A stretch of 64,000 nucleotides of DNA from JBPOFM01 sp041391925 (GCA_041391925.1 JAWKNA010000006.1:124001-188000); one strand, 5' to 3'. Positions 36,541 to 45,422 are shown, numbered from the stretch's first letter. Numbers and translations: made by a program. Notes: generated by a model not told the origin, from the letters alone.

Positions 36541-37234
36541 ATGAGTGTTCGCGAATGGCTTTTTTTGCCAATCCATAGAGCGTATGGAATTGCTCCTCTT
36601 CCGTTAAATCCGAATTATCAAATTCGATGGCGTCAGCGGCTTTTAATAGAGGTGAATCTTTTCTATTGGAATCAATTTCATCACGAGACATTACATTGTG
36701 AAGCACATCTTCATAATTAACATCCAAATCTCGGTCGAGAAGTTCATGGTAACGTCGTTTTGCTCTGGTTTCTGCAGATGCATTCATGAAGATTTTTAGT
36801 TCTGCATCAGGGAATACCACAGTTCCAATATCCCTTCCATCCATCACAACACCTTTGTTCTTACCCAATTTCTGTTGCTGTTTTACCAACATTTTCCGCA
36901 CTTCAGAAACTTCCGCGACTGGACTCACAAAGTTCGAAACTTCGAGAGTTCGTATGTCCTTTTCAACATTCTTTTCATTCAAATAGACTTCTGCAAAACC
37001 TAAATCTTCATTGAATTTGAAGGTAATATGGATATCTTCTAAATGAGAAATCAATTGTTCCTTATCAAAATCAGTATCATTGATAAAACCCTTCTGCATG
37101 GCAAATAATGTAACAGCACGATACATGGCACCTGAATCCACATACACATAACCCAAAGCTTTTGCCAGTTGTTTTGCAACAGTGCTTTTTCCAGTGGATG
37201 AAAATCCATCGATAGCTATGGTAATTTTTTGCAT
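36539..37234 (-). CDS. cmk: (d)CMP kinase
   Basis: Cytidylate kinase phosphorylates CMP and dCMP. The P-loop is IDGFSSTGKSTVAK (about residues 8-21), with YVDSGAMYRAVT for substrate binding, VVMDGRDIGTVVFPDA, and the RAKRRYHELLDRD lid. Length is 231 residues. The ATG overlaps the porQ stop by one base (TAATG-type junction), and lon lies upstream on the same strand; porQ-cmk is a common flavobacterial pair. The C-terminal codons lie within the convergent terminator. Confidence 0.95.
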   Translation of the reverse strand: MQKITIAIDGFSSTGKSTVAKQLAKALGYVYVDSGAMYRAVTLFAMQKGFINDTDFDKEQLISHLEDIHITFKFNEDLGFAEVYLNEKNVEKDIRTLEVSNFVSPVAEVSEVRKMLVKQQQKLGKNKGVVMDGRDIGTVVFPDAELKIFMNASAETRAKRRYHELLDRDLDVNYEDVLHNVMSRDEIDSNRKDSPLLKAADAIEFDNSDLTEEEQFHTLYGLAKKAIREHS

Positions 37235-38253
37235 TATCTCAAATCTATTTGAAGACCAAAGAAACTGGTATTTGCCGCACTATTATAGCGTGCATGAGAA
37301 TAACTGAACCGCATCTTATTAAGCTTGATGCCAATTCCAAAAGATAGTCCGGAAAAATTTCGTTGGTCAACAATCCGCAATTCTTCTGCTCTCCTAAAAT
37401 TATAACCCAATCGCAAACTAAAGCCTCTGTCTGGAAACAATTCTGCACCCAAAATAGTGTGCCTCAAAGTTTCGTTGACAAACCCAACTTTCTCTTGTGT
37501 TTGATTGCCATCCAAGTCGGTGGTGGCTCTCGCTGGGTTGGAAACACCAATAGGCCATTTTTGAAGATTTTCAAACGTCAAATGCCAACGGATTGGAACA
37601 TTCTCAAGCGTTTGTGACATTCCAAAATCAACTTCCATTGGCAATTTTTCCTGTAAACCAGCATAAGTGGTGAACTGTGTCCCAAGGTTTCTGACCACTA
37701 ATGCGGCATGAAAATCCAATCGCTCATTGATATACATGGCTGCCAAATCCACTGCTCCTCCCAATGAATTGTATTGTTCAAGTTGGGAGGTAATGAATTT
37801 CACATTGGCACCAAGATAAAAATCATAATATGGAATTTTATAGCCATACCCAAAAGATAAAGCTGCTTCATTGCCTGTAAATGTTCCTGTCGAGACACCA
37901 TTGACATCATAGCCATCAAAACTGCCATAATTGATATAGGTCATTCCCACATGCAATGTATTGACATGTCTATCCCAAGTGTACGCATAAGCTGCTGTTC
38001 CGTAGCTGATGCCTCCTAAATAACTGGAATAATTCAACGCTAGCTGGTTGTCCATTTCCACATTGATGGCTGCTGGATTGTACAATCCACCCACAACATC
38101 ATAATCAAAATTGGTAATGACTTTTCCACCCAAAGCGGCTTGTCGAGGTGATGATACTAAATTGAGGAATTGGTAGGTTGACTCGCCACCAAGTTGGGCA
38201 AACACAGGCAACGAAACCGCAACACAAAAAAACGTGGTAATCCTCTTTAGCAT
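37234..38253 (-). CDS. porQ: Type IX secretion protein PorQ
   Basis: PorQ is an outer-membrane barrel of the FadL-like fold; in Porphyromonas it acts with PorU and PorZ in the attachment complex that processes T9SS cargo. The signal peptide (FFCVAVSLPVFAQ) leads into the diagnostic LGGESTYQFLNLVSSPRQAALGG segment, followed by GGLYNPAAIN and NYSSYLGGISYGTAAYAY. The C-terminus ends FFGLQIDLR. At 339 residues it is full length. This protein supports an active T9SS, in line with the type A and type B cargo in the window. Confidence 0.9.
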   Translation of the reverse strand: MLKRITTFFCVAVSLPVFAQLGGESTYQFLNLVSSPRQAALGGKVITNFDYDVVGGLYNPAAINVEMDNQLALNYSSYLGGISYGTAAYAYTWDRHVNTLHVGMTYINYGSFDGYDVNGVSTGTFTGNEAALSFGYGYKIPYYDFYLGANVKFITSQLEQYNSLGGAVDLAAMYINERLDFHAALVVRNLGTQFTTYAGLQEKLPMEVDFGMSQTLENVPIRWHLTFENLQKWPIGVSNPARATTDLDGNQTQEKVGFVNETLRHTILGAELFPDRGFSLRLGYNFRRAEELRIVDQRNFSGLSFGIGIKLNKMRFSYSHARYNSAANTSFFGLQIDLR

Positions 38254-38311
38254 AGGCTTGCAAAAGTACTATATCTTACTTAAACGGTTGCAAGTATAAT
38301 TTATTTTTGAA

Positions 38312-38346
38312 TCAAAAAAAAACGGCAACGATGTGTTGCCGTTTTT
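38312..38346 (-). terminator. Terminator of lon
   Basis: AACGGCAAC (38321-38329) and GTTGCCGTT (38335-38343) form a perfect stem, with a long T run on the minus strand. Confidence 0.9.
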
Positions 38347-38348
38347 GA

Positions 38349-40799
38349 CTATAAAGTTTTGGGATTCTTAACTTTTTGATTGGTCAGAGCCTGTTTTAAG
38401 ACGTCGCTCATATCTGTGACATAATGGAAATTCAATCCCTTTAAATATTCAGGTTTGATTTCTTCGATATCACGTCTATTATCTTCACATAATAAAATAT
38501 CAGTGATGCGAGCACGTTTGGCCGCCAATATTTTTTCTTTAATTCCTCCAACCGGCAAAACTTTTCCACGCAGGGTAATTTCACCAGTCATGGCTATATT
38601 CTTTTTCACTTTTCTTTGAGTGAATAAGGATACTAATGACGTCAACATCGTGACACCTGCACTTGGGCCGTCTTTTGGGGTTGCGCCTTCTGGCACGTGT
38701 ATATGAACGTTATATTTCTCAAACACTTCTGGATTGATTCCAAATTCTTCAGCATTAGCCTTTATGTATTCCATGGCAATGGTTGCCGATTCTTTCATGA
38801 CGGTTCCCAAATTTCCAGTAATAGTGAGATTACCTTTTCCCTTGGAAAGAATGGATTCAATAAACAGAATATCACCTCCTACCCTAGTCCAAGCCAATCC
38901 TGTTACGACGCCAGCAACATTATTGTTCTCATATTTGTCGCGTTCCATTTTTGGTGAACCAAGAACTTCAACAATATCTTCATTGGTGACCTTAATATTA
39001 TAAGGTTCTTCCATGGCAATATTTTTTGCCGCAAAACGTACCATTTTTGCCAATTGTTTCTCCAAGCTCCTAACGCCAGACTCTCTTGTGTAACCTTCCA
39101 CTATTTTTTCCATTTGTGGCTTGGCTATTTTGAGATTCTCATCGGTCATTCCGTGTTCTTTCAACTGTTTTGGAAGCAAATGACGTTTTCCAATCTCCAC
39201 TTTTTCTTCAATCGTATATCCAGTCACATCAATGATTTCCATTCTGTCCAACAAAGCCGGCTGAATACTGCTCAAACTGTTGGCTGTGGCAATGAACATC
39301 ACTTTAGACAAATCGAATCCCATTTCGAGAAAATTGTCATAGAATTCACTATTCTGTTCTGGGTCCAAAACTTCCAACATGGCAGAAGATGGGTCACCTT
39401 GATTGCTATTGCTCAATTTATCGATTTCATCCAATACAAATACAGGATTGGAAGTTCCCGCTTTTTTTAAGCTTTGGAGAATACGTCCTGGCATCGCTCC
39501 GATATACGTTTTACGATGACCACGTATTTCCGCTTCATCACGCAAACCACCCAGCGACATTCTTACATATTCACGACCCAATGCTTCCGCAATTGATTTT
39601 CCCAATGACGTTTTACCCACTCCAGGAGGTCCATACAAGCAAAGTATGGGCGATTTCATATCATTGCGTAATTTCAAGACTGCCAAATATTCGATGATAC
39701 GTCGCTTGACGTCATCCAATCCGTAATGGTCTCTGTCGAGAATTCGTTTGGCGCGTTTTAAATCAAATTTATCTTTGCTGAATTCATTCCAAGGTAATTC
39801 CAAAAACAAATCGAGATAATTCCTTTGGATGGAATATTCTGCAACCTGTGGATTCATCCGTTGCATTTTCATCAATTCCTTATTGAAATGCTCGGCAACT
39901 TTTGCATCCCATTTTTTCTTTTCAGAACGTTCGCGCATTTCTTCAATTTCTTCATCATAAGAAACACCGCCCAACTCTTCCTGAATGGTTTTCATCTGCT
40001 GATGCAAGAAGTATTCGCGCTGCTGTTGGTTCATATCGCTCTGAACCTTGCTCTGAATATCATTTTTGAGCTCCAACTTTTGGAACTCCATATTCATATA
40101 TTTCAAAGTTGCCAAGGCACGTTCTTTCAAATCGTTTATTTCCAGCAATTTTTGTTTTTCCTCAACCGACAGATTCATATTTGAAGACACAAAATTGATA
40201 AGGAAGGAATTACTTTCAATATTCTTGATAGCGAATGTGGCTTCTGTTGGAATATTGGGACTGTCCTTTATAATCTGAAGTGCCAAGTCCTTTATGGATT
40301 CGATAATCGCTTTAAACTCTTCGCTCTCTTCAACCGACTTGGCTTCCGCCACATCACGAACCGTGGCCGTGATATACGGTTTTTCGGTAATCACTTGATT
40401 GATATCAAAACGCTTTTTCCCCTGTATGATAATGGTGGTGTTGCCATCAGGCATTTTCAACACCCGAAGGATTCTCGCAACAGTCCCTGTTTTGTAGATG
40501 TCTTTGCCTGCTGGGTCTTCGATGGTTTCATCTTTTTGAGAAACAACACCAATGACCTTGCTGCCTTTATTGGCATCATTAATCAGTTTGATAGATTTAT
40601 CTCTTCCTGCTGTGATAGGAATGACCACACCTGGGAACAACACTGTATTTCGCAATGGCAAAATAGGAAGGGTTTCGGGTAAGGATTCGTTATTGATTTC
40701 TGCTTCGTCTTCAGGCGTCATCAATGGGATTAATTCTGAATTTTCATCAAAATCCTGGAATGACAAACTGTCAAGACTTAAAAATTTAGATTTCTTCAT
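38349..40799 (-). CDS. lon: Endopeptidase La (Lon protease)
   Basis: Lon is the ATP-dependent serine protease that degrades misfolded and regulatory proteins. The N-terminal substrate domain includes LPILPLRNTVLFPGVV. The AAA+ module has Walker A LYGPPGVGKTSLGKS and Walker B PVFVLDEIDKLS. The catalytic serine is in PKDGPSAGVTM and the lysine partner in GGIKEKILAAKRA. Length is 816 residues. Upstream (40800-41028) I see no clear heat-shock operator. The adjacent divergent gene is an ECF sigma factor. Confidence 0.95.
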   Translation of the reverse strand: MKKSKFLSLDSLSFQDFDENSELIPLMTPEDEAEINNESLPETLPILPLRNTVLFPGVVIPITAGRDKSIKLINDANKGSKVIGVVSQKDETIEDPAGKDIYKTGTVARILRVLKMPDGNTTIIIQGKKRFDINQVITEKPYITATVRDVAEAKSVEESEEFKAIIESIKDLALQIIKDSPNIPTEATFAIKNIESNSFLINFVSSNMNLSVEEKQKLLEINDLKERALATLKYMNMEFQKLELKNDIQSKVQSDMNQQQREYFLHQQMKTIQEELGGVSYDEEIEEMRERSEKKKWDAKVAEHFNKELMKMQRMNPQVAEYSIQRNYLDLFLELPWNEFSKDKFDLKRAKRILDRDHYGLDDVKRRIIEYLAVLKLRNDMKSPILCLYGPPGVGKTSLGKSIAEALGREYVRMSLGGLRDEAEIRGHRKTYIGAMPGRILQSLKKAGTSNPVFVLDEIDKLSNSNQGDPSSAMLEVLDPEQNSEFYDNFLEMGFDLSKVMFIATANSLSSIQPALLDRMEIIDVTGYTIEEKVEIGKRHLLPKQLKEHGMTDENLKIAKPQMEKIVEGYTRESGVRSLEKQLAKMVRFAAKNIAMEEPYNIKVTNEDIVEVLGSPKMERDKYENNNVAGVVTGLAWTRVGGDILFIESILSKGKGNLTITGNLGTVMKESATIAMEYIKANAEEFGINPEVFEKYNVHIHVPEGATPKDGPSAGVTMLTSLVSLFTQRKVKKNIAMTGEITLRGKVLPVGGIKEKILAAKRARITDILLCEDNRRDIEEIKPEYLKGLNFHYVTDMSDVLKQALTNQKVKNPKTL

Positions 40800-40979
40800 A
40801 TTTAGTTTTAGGTCATTCTGTCATAATTTGATAGAATGATTTATACATATTTAGTTATCAGATAGATGTTTGATACTGATTTTCAGTTATTTCTTTTAAA
40901 AAATTCATCAAACACACGTACTTAATTCCAATAGTTATGCCATTAGTCGAAATGGGTTGAAAAACTTTTTTCTCAAAAC

Positions 40980-41008
40980 TGTAACAAACTTTAAGTAACT
41001 TCATCATT
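40980..41008 (+). promoter_or_regulatory. Possible ECF-type promoter
   Basis: TGTAAC (40980-40985) is followed after 16 bp by CATCATT (41002-41008). This resembles the TGTAAC / CGTC-type elements read by extracytoplasmic sigma factors. Its place just before the sigma gene suggests autoregulation. The match in the -10 half is partial. Confidence 0.45.
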
Positions 41009-41028
41009 ATACTAAAGCAATTGTTTTT

Positions 41029-41583
41029 TTGACACTAACCAACCAACATATCGAGCAGCTCTTGCAGCTTTGCAAATCTAAAGACCAACGTGCGCAAATG
41101 GAAGTCTATAACAGATATTACAAAGCCATGTACAATACAGCGTATCGAATTGTGAAAGATTCGTACAAAGCAGAAGACATTATGCAGGAATCGTTTTTAT
41201 CAGCGTTTACAAAATTGGACACGCTGAAAGAAGCATCGATGTTTGGCGCATGGTTAAAGCGAATCGTCGTGAACAATAGCATTCATTATTACAATCAAAA
41301 CGCAAAGTATCAAGATGTGCCGTTGGATGATGTGATTTATAAAGTTGTGGATGAACAAGGCATTGCCGAAGATGATGAATTGATGACCACAAAGGCATCT
41401 CAAATCATCGCCACCATGAAAACCTTAAAGGACAATTACCAAGTGAGCTTGAGTTTGCATCTCATTGAAGGATATGATTATGAGGAAATCAGTGAGATAA
41501 TGAACATCAGTCACGCCAATTGCAGAACGATGATATCACGAGCAAAAGATAGTTTGAGACAAAAGTTGCTTTCATTAGCATAA
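41029..41583 (+). CDS. ECF RNA polymerase sigma factor
   Basis: The 184-residue protein has sigma region 2 (YKAMYNTAYRIVKDSYKAEDIMQESFLSAFTKL) and region 4 (SLHLIEGYDYEEISEIMNISHANCRTMISRAKDSLRQ), with the short linker of group IV factors. No ATG precedes the conserved start; the TTG at 41029 gives TLTNQHIEQLLQLC and is the only reasonable start after an upstream stop at 40996. A TTG start would lower translation, fitting for a regulator. It leads an operon with an anti-sigma-like membrane protein 5 bp downstream and two surface proteins. Confidence 0.85.
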   Translation: MTLTNQHIEQLLQLCKSKDQRAQMEVYNRYYKAMYNTAYRIVKDSYKAEDIMQESFLSAFTKLDTLKEASMFGAWLKRIVVNNSIHYYNQNAKYQDVPLDDVIYKVVDEQGIAEDDELMTTKASQIIATMKTLKDNYQVSLSLHLIEGYDYEEISEIMNISHANCRTMISRAKDSLRQKLLSLA

Positions 41584-41588
41584 ATAAA

Positions 41589-42140
41589 ATGACTATGAAA
41601 AAAGATAATCTAAATGAGCTTTTTGAAAATCTGAAGGATGAATTTGATGTGGAAATGCCACATCTTGGACACCAGGAACGCTTTTTATCAAAATTGAATA
41701 CGGTGGATTCCAAAGCTGTGGAAACAAAATCCAAATCATTCAAACTCTGGAAACCGTTAATGGCCGTGGCCGCTACACTTGTACTTTGTTTTAGTTTGAT
41801 GACCATTTTGAACCAACAACCCGAAACGAAGGATTTGGCAAGTGTATCTCCAGAACTATCAAAAACGCAGGATTTCTTTACCTCGACCATCGAAACCGAA
41901 CTCAATAAACTTAATAAGGAACGTACTCCAGAAACCAAAGTTTTGATTGATGATGCAATGAAACAATTAAAAACCCTAGAAAATGATTACGAATCCCTTA
42001 AAAAAGATCTTACCGAAAGTGGTGACGATAAACGCGTTATCTATGCCATGATCAGCAATTTCCAAAACAGAATCGATGTGTTGCAGAACGTGATGGAACG
42101 TATCGATGAAGTAAAACAAATGACACAAATAACACTTTAA
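41589..42140 (+). CDS. Anti-sigma-like single-pass membrane protein
   Basis: A cytoplasmic N-terminal part of about 50 residues (NLNELFENLKDEFDVEMPHLGHQERFL) precedes one membrane segment (KLWKPLMAVAATLVLCFSLMTIL, about residues 50-72) and a periplasmic helical, coiled-coil-prone domain with heptad patterns (TPETKVLIDDAMKQLKTLEN; MISNFQNRIDVLQNVMERI). This is the usual topology of anti-sigma factors. The HxxxCxxC zinc motif is absent. Position directly after the sigma gene is the main evidence. The next gene starts 52 bp later. The ATG at 41595 is an alternative start. Confidence 0.65.
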   Translation: MTMKKDNLNELFENLKDEFDVEMPHLGHQERFLSKLNTVDSKAVETKSKSFKLWKPLMAVAATLVLCFSLMTILNQQPETKDLASVSPELSKTQDFFTSTIETELNKLNKERTPETKVLIDDAMKQLKTLENDYESLKKDLTESGDDKRVIYAMISNFQNRIDVLQNVMERIDEVKQMTQITL

Positions 42141-42192
42141 TATGAATCAAACCGTTTCTGACACGCATCAGAAGCTTATAAAAACAAGTATT

Positions 42193-43290
42193 ATGAAACC
42201 ACAATTACTCTATATGGCATTAGTTGCTTTTCTGGCAATGCCAAGTCAAATTTTTGCGACTACTAATCCAGATTTTAATGGTGCTCACACCAAAGAAAAA
42301 ACCATTAAAAAAGAATTTACTGTCAATAGCAACGCTACTTTAAAAGTGGACAATAGCTATGGAAATGTCAACATTGTAACTTATTCAGGAAACAAAACCA
42401 CGATAGAAGTCACTATTAAGACCAATAGCAATAATGAAGAAAAAGCAAAGGAAAAACTGGATGAAATTACAGTGGAGTTCAACGCAACTTCGGATTATGT
42501 TTCTGCCAAAACCATTTTTAATAAAAACAATTCAAAATCGTGGTGGAACAATTGGGGCAATAAAAACAATGTGAACATGGAAGTAAACTATGTTATCAAA
42601 CTACCCATAACCAATAACGTAGACTTGAACAATGATTATGGCAGCATCAATCTTGATAAGTTGGAAGGTCGTGCCAACATTAATTGTGACTATGGAAAGA
42701 TTACTACCAAAGAATTGATGGCGGACGGAAACACCCTGTCTTTTGACTACACCAATAATAGTTATTTTGAATACATCAAAAGTGGAAAAATCAATGCAGA
42801 TTATAGTGATTATGTAGTCAATAAAACAAAAGAATTGAGCATCAATGCTGATTATACAAAATCCCTTATAAAGATAGCTGAAGATGTGACGTACAGCTGC
42901 GACTATGGCTCATTTACCATGGAAAACGTCAATAATCTCAGAGGAAATGGGGATTATTTAACCTTGGTTTTAGGCGATGTTTATAAAAATGTGGAAATAA
43001 GAGCAGATTATGGTTCCATCAAGATAGGTAAAATGACAGCCAATGCAGGTAATGTTTACATTCAATCAGATTATACGGGAATTACCATCGGGTATGACGC
43101 TGCATATAATTTCAATTTTGACCTGTCTTTGGAATATGCGTCTTTAAGGGATTCTGATGGATTTGAATTCACCAAGAGAAAAGAAGAATCTTCCAATAAG
43201 TATTATTTGGGCCACTATGGAAGTTCTTCAACTTCAAACCTTATTAAAATCAATTCCGATTACGGAAGTGTAACTTTCAAAAAAAATTAA
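42193..43290 (+). CDS. Secreted DUF4097-like beta-helix adhesin
   Basis: The ATG at 42193 starts a proper signal peptide (MKPQLLYMALVAFLAMPSQIFA); the open frame reaches back to 42142 without one. The mature protein is a long series of short strands around D-Y-G turns: VDNSYGNVNIVTY, LNNDYGSINLDKL, INCDYGKITTKEL, YSCDYGSFTMENV, IRADYGSIKIGKM, INSDYGSVTFKKN. This fits a right-handed beta-helix of the DUF4097/adhesin type. It lacks a T9SS tail. Cotranscription with the sigma and anti-sigma genes suggests that the operon manages a surface or periplasmic structure. Confidence 0.75.
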   Translation: MKPQLLYMALVAFLAMPSQIFATTNPDFNGAHTKEKTIKKEFTVNSNATLKVDNSYGNVNIVTYSGNKTTIEVTIKTNSNNEEKAKEKLDEITVEFNATSDYVSAKTIFNKNNSKSWWNNWGNKNNVNMEVNYVIKLPITNNVDLNNDYGSINLDKLEGRANINCDYGKITTKELMADGNTLSFDYTNNSYFEYIKSGKINADYSDYVVNKTKELSINADYTKSLIKIAEDVTYSCDYGSFTMENVNNLRGNGDYLTLVLGDVYKNVEIRADYGSIKIGKMTANAGNVYIQSDYTGITIGYDAAYNFNFDLSLEYASLRDSDGFEFTKRKEESSNKYYLGHYGSSSTSNLIKINSDYGSVTFKKN

Positions 43291-43308
43291 TCATAAAACC
43301 ATCAAATC

Positions 43309-44022
43309 ATGAAAAAATCAATCTTATTTATTGCTGCGCTACTCATAGTAGTTGCAAGCCAAGCGCAAAAGAAAATCAAAGGCAATGGAAACATGACGAC
43401 CATTACCAGGACCACTTCAGATTATGACGGCATTAGATGTTCTGGCTCCTTTGATTATGTATTGGTTGCAGGCACAGAAGGAACCATTACCATAGTAGGC
43501 GAAGAAAATCTATTGGAATATATTATTACCGAAGTTAAAGATGGCAATCTCATTGTAAAAACAAAGGACAGGGTTTGGTTGAATTCCAGCAAAAATAAAA
43601 CCATAAAAATTACCATTCCGTTTAAAGACCTCAATACTATTTCGTTGGCCGGATCTGGTGATTTATGGAATGATGACAAAATCACTTCCAATAAGCTAGA
43701 GGTGTCCCTGGCTGGATCTGGCGATGTAGTCTTAAATATTGAATGCTCTTCTACAAAAGCTAGCTTGGCTGGTTCAGGAGATTTGACGCTCAAAGGAAAC
43801 ACGAATAATTTGAATGCAAATGTTGCCGGGTCGGGTAATTTTCATGGCTTTGATTTACAATCAAACACTACGGATGTGTCGGTAGCTGGATCTGGAAATG
43901 CAGATGTATTTTGCAAAGAAAATCTGAAAGCTAGGGTTTCTGGTTCGGGTGATATAACTTATAAAGGTAATCCTAAGGTTGAGGATACTAAAGTAGCTGG
44001 GTCGGGAAGTATCAGCAATTGA
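43309..44022 (+). CDS. GIN-domain (DUF2807) secreted protein
   Basis: After a signal peptide (ILFIAALLIVVASQAQ) comes a single GIN domain (head GIN / putative autotransporter adhesin, DUF2807). It starts with FDYVLVAGTEGTITIVGEENL. Regular short repeats follow: SLAGSGDL, SLAGSGDV, SLAGSGDL, NVAGSGNF, SVAGSGNA, RVSGSGDI, KVAGSGSI. These make a beta-helix with small-residue turns. The function of GIN proteins in Bacteroidetes is not established. It ends the ECF operon before a strong terminator. Confidence 0.85.
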   Translation: MKKSILFIAALLIVVASQAQKKIKGNGNMTTITRTTSDYDGIRCSGSFDYVLVAGTEGTITIVGEENLLEYIITEVKDGNLIVKTKDRVWLNSSKNKTIKITIPFKDLNTISLAGSGDLWNDDKITSNKLEVSLAGSGDVVLNIECSSTKASLAGSGDLTLKGNTNNLNANVAGSGNFHGFDLQSNTTDVSVAGSGNADVFCKENLKARVSGSGDITYKGNPKVEDTKVAGSGSISN

Positions 44023-44044
44023 TATTCAGTTTTAACGAGCAAAC

Positions 44045-44076
44045 AAAAAGCCATTCGAGAAGAATGGCTTTTTTTG
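44045..44076 (+). terminator. Terminator of the ECF operon
   Basis: AAAAAGCCATTC (44045-44056) and GAATGGCTTTTT (from 44062) form a strong stem with a U-rich tail. Confidence 0.9.
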
Positions 44077-44094
44077 TTTGGTATGGGTGGGTCA

Positions 44095-44478
44095 TTATGA
44101 GGTGAGGTTGTTTGAATCTTCTGGTTGCTTATTTTCTTGTTGTTTCATTTTTCTGGTGATGTCCTTGAGTTCTTTGAATGAGAGGTTTTTGATGGCAAAA
44201 CCGATACTGCTTTCGTCTTCCGGTAGAGGTCTAAGGTTGTTGAGCGGATGGGTTTCTTTGAGTTCTTTGCCTTGGTCGGGGCTATATGCAATGAGGTCAT
44301 TAGGTTCGCAGATGAGCACTTCGCAAAGTATTTCTACGACATCCAAGCTGATGTTGCGATTGTAGCCATTGAGCAGGCGATGTGCTTTGTGGTTAGAGAG
44401 GCCTGCTTTTTGAAGAAATTTGAATGGTTGTGTGATGCCGCGGGCCTCGAATATGGGTTTTAAGTTGAATGTAAGCAT
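44095..44478 (-). CDS. XRE/Cro-type helix-turn-helix regulator
   Basis: The first 70 or so residues form an HTH domain: LKPIFEARGITQPFKFLQKA, then the recognition region GLSNHKAHRLLNGYNRNI, and SLDVVEILCEVLICEPNDLIAY, typical of the HTH_26/Cro-C1 group. The C-terminal 50 residues (LNNLRPLPEDESSIG ... ELKDITRKMKQQENKQ) are charged and probably helical. There is no S24 peptidase or toxin partner beside it. The gene follows an array of ten 21-bp direct repeats and a promoter (44510-44540), which makes autoregulation through the array the natural hypothesis. It is convergent with the ECF operon. The target genes are not known. Confidence 0.8.
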   Translation of the reverse strand: MLTFNLKPIFEARGITQPFKFLQKAGLSNHKAHRLLNGYNRNISLDVVEILCEVLICEPNDLIAYSPDQGKELKETHPLNNLRPLPEDESSIGFAIKNLSFKELKDITRKMKQQENKQPEDSNNLTS

Positions 44479-44509
44479 AGGTTTTGGTTTAGAGATGATT
44501 ATGAAGGAG

Positions 44510-44540
44510 CCAATATAGACAGTAAAAGCCAGAGTTGCAA
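44510..44540 (-). promoter_or_regulatory. Probable promoter of the XRE gene
   Basis: On the minus strand TTG (44540-44538) is followed after 20 bp by TATATTGG (44517-44510), one base off TAnnTTTG. It lies 32 bp from the start codon. The nearest 21-bp repeat begins 16 bp upstream of the -33 element. Confidence 0.55.
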
Positions 44541-44556
44541 TAGAGTATGATAAAAA

Positions 44557-44766
44557 TTGTGGAATTATCTATCAAATTTGTGGAACTATAATTTATAATT
44601 GTGAAATTATATTCAACTATTGTGGAATTAATATTTCATATTGTGGAAGTAGCATTTAAAATTGTGGAATTTTTACTAAATAATGTGGAACTATTTATAA
44701 AAAATGTGGAATTCTTATAAAATATTGTGGAACTCATGTGAAAAATTGTGGAACTACGGTTTAAAA
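44557..44766. repeat. Ten 21-bp direct repeats, perfectly phased (iteron/operator-like array)
   Basis: Units start at 44557, 44578, 44599, 44620, 44641, 44662, 44683, 44704, 44725 and 44746. Each opens with (T/A)TGTGGAA followed by C/T/G-T and an AT-rich filler; the third unit has TTGTGAAA. Only the first ten or so bases are conserved, and the filler varies but never changes length. Twenty-one bp is two turns of B-DNA, so every motif faces the same side. The complement reads TTCCACAA, sharing TCCACA with the DnaA box core. The array lies between the XRE promoter and the 3' end of the DUF6252 gene. Confidence 0.9.
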
Positions 44767-44868
44767 AATTAAATATGCCATCAAAATTTGAGCTTTGTGT
44801 ATTCAGCCCTGTAGAAGCTTTAATGGTGGAGGAACATTCTATGATCAGAACATCTTTTTGTTGAAAAT
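44767..44868. other. Spacer between repeat array and DUF6252 gene
   Basis: The spacer shows no terminator for the DUF6252 gene. A 29-codon frame (44775-44864, plus strand) is present but has no ribosome-binding site that I trust and no recognised family. Confidence 0.3.
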
Positions 44869-45387
44869 TTAATAAACAACATTAAAATGTCCTTCGGTAA
44901 TACGATTTACGGAACCATTTTGAGAATTGACAACACATTCAAAAGTGCCTTTGATGTGATGGTTAGAAACCGTATGTTCTACAATAGTGATAGAGCCTTC
45001 TCCTGTACCACTTTCCAGTAAGTTATCGAGATTGCTATATGTAACGTTTAGATTAGGTTCATCCAAAATAGTATCTAAGTCATAATAATAGTTTCCTACT
45101 GAAATATCAGAAGGTATGTAAATGATAATGGAAAGGTATGTGTCTCTTGTGCCTGTGATGGCAATAAAATCGCTATTGCCCTGCCCTTCAGAAATTGTGG
45201 TGTAAATTTGCTCGTCGATAAAATCGACACCATTTAGTTTGGCACTGAACGAATTTTGAAAATCATCAGGTATGTCATTGTTTTCATTAGCATCGGGAAC
45301 ATATATTCCGCCCTCATAAGGTTCATTATCACAAGACAAGAAAAGAGTGAGTATAGATAAAAATGAAAGTAGCGCAATTTTTTTCAT
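44869..45387 (-). CDS. DUF6252-like lipoprotein
   Basis: The signal MKKIALLSFLSILTLFLSC ends in a lipobox (Cys19), followed by an acidic linker. The mature domain begins NSFSAKLNGVDFIDEQI, a start typical of DUF6252 proteins from Bacteroidetes, and continues with ISVGNYYYDL, GSITIVEHTVSNHHIKGTFECV and EGHFNVVY at the end. The fold is probably a small beta-barrel or sandwich, function unknown. The gene is intact, on the same strand as the XRE gene. Confidence 0.75.
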   Translation of the reverse strand: MKKIALLSFLSILTLFLSCDNEPYEGGIYVPDANENNDIPDDFQNSFSAKLNGVDFIDEQIYTTISEGQGNSDFIAITGTRDTYLSIIIYIPSDISVGNYYYDLDTILDEPNLNVTYSNLDNLLESGTGEGSITIVEHTVSNHHIKGTFECVVNSQNGSVNRITEGHFNVVY

Positions 45388-45422
45388 TTGTAATCTTTTG
45401 AATAAATATAAGGATTTTTAAC

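Noticed and set aside
44557..44766. CRISPR array
   Set aside because: Units are 21 bp end to end with no unique spacers of 30 bp or more, and no cas genes are nearby.
44775..44864. 29-codon plus-strand ORF after the repeat array (MPSKFELCVFSPVEALM...)
   Set aside because: No convincing ribosome-binding site or promoter and no recognised family; such short frames are expected by chance.
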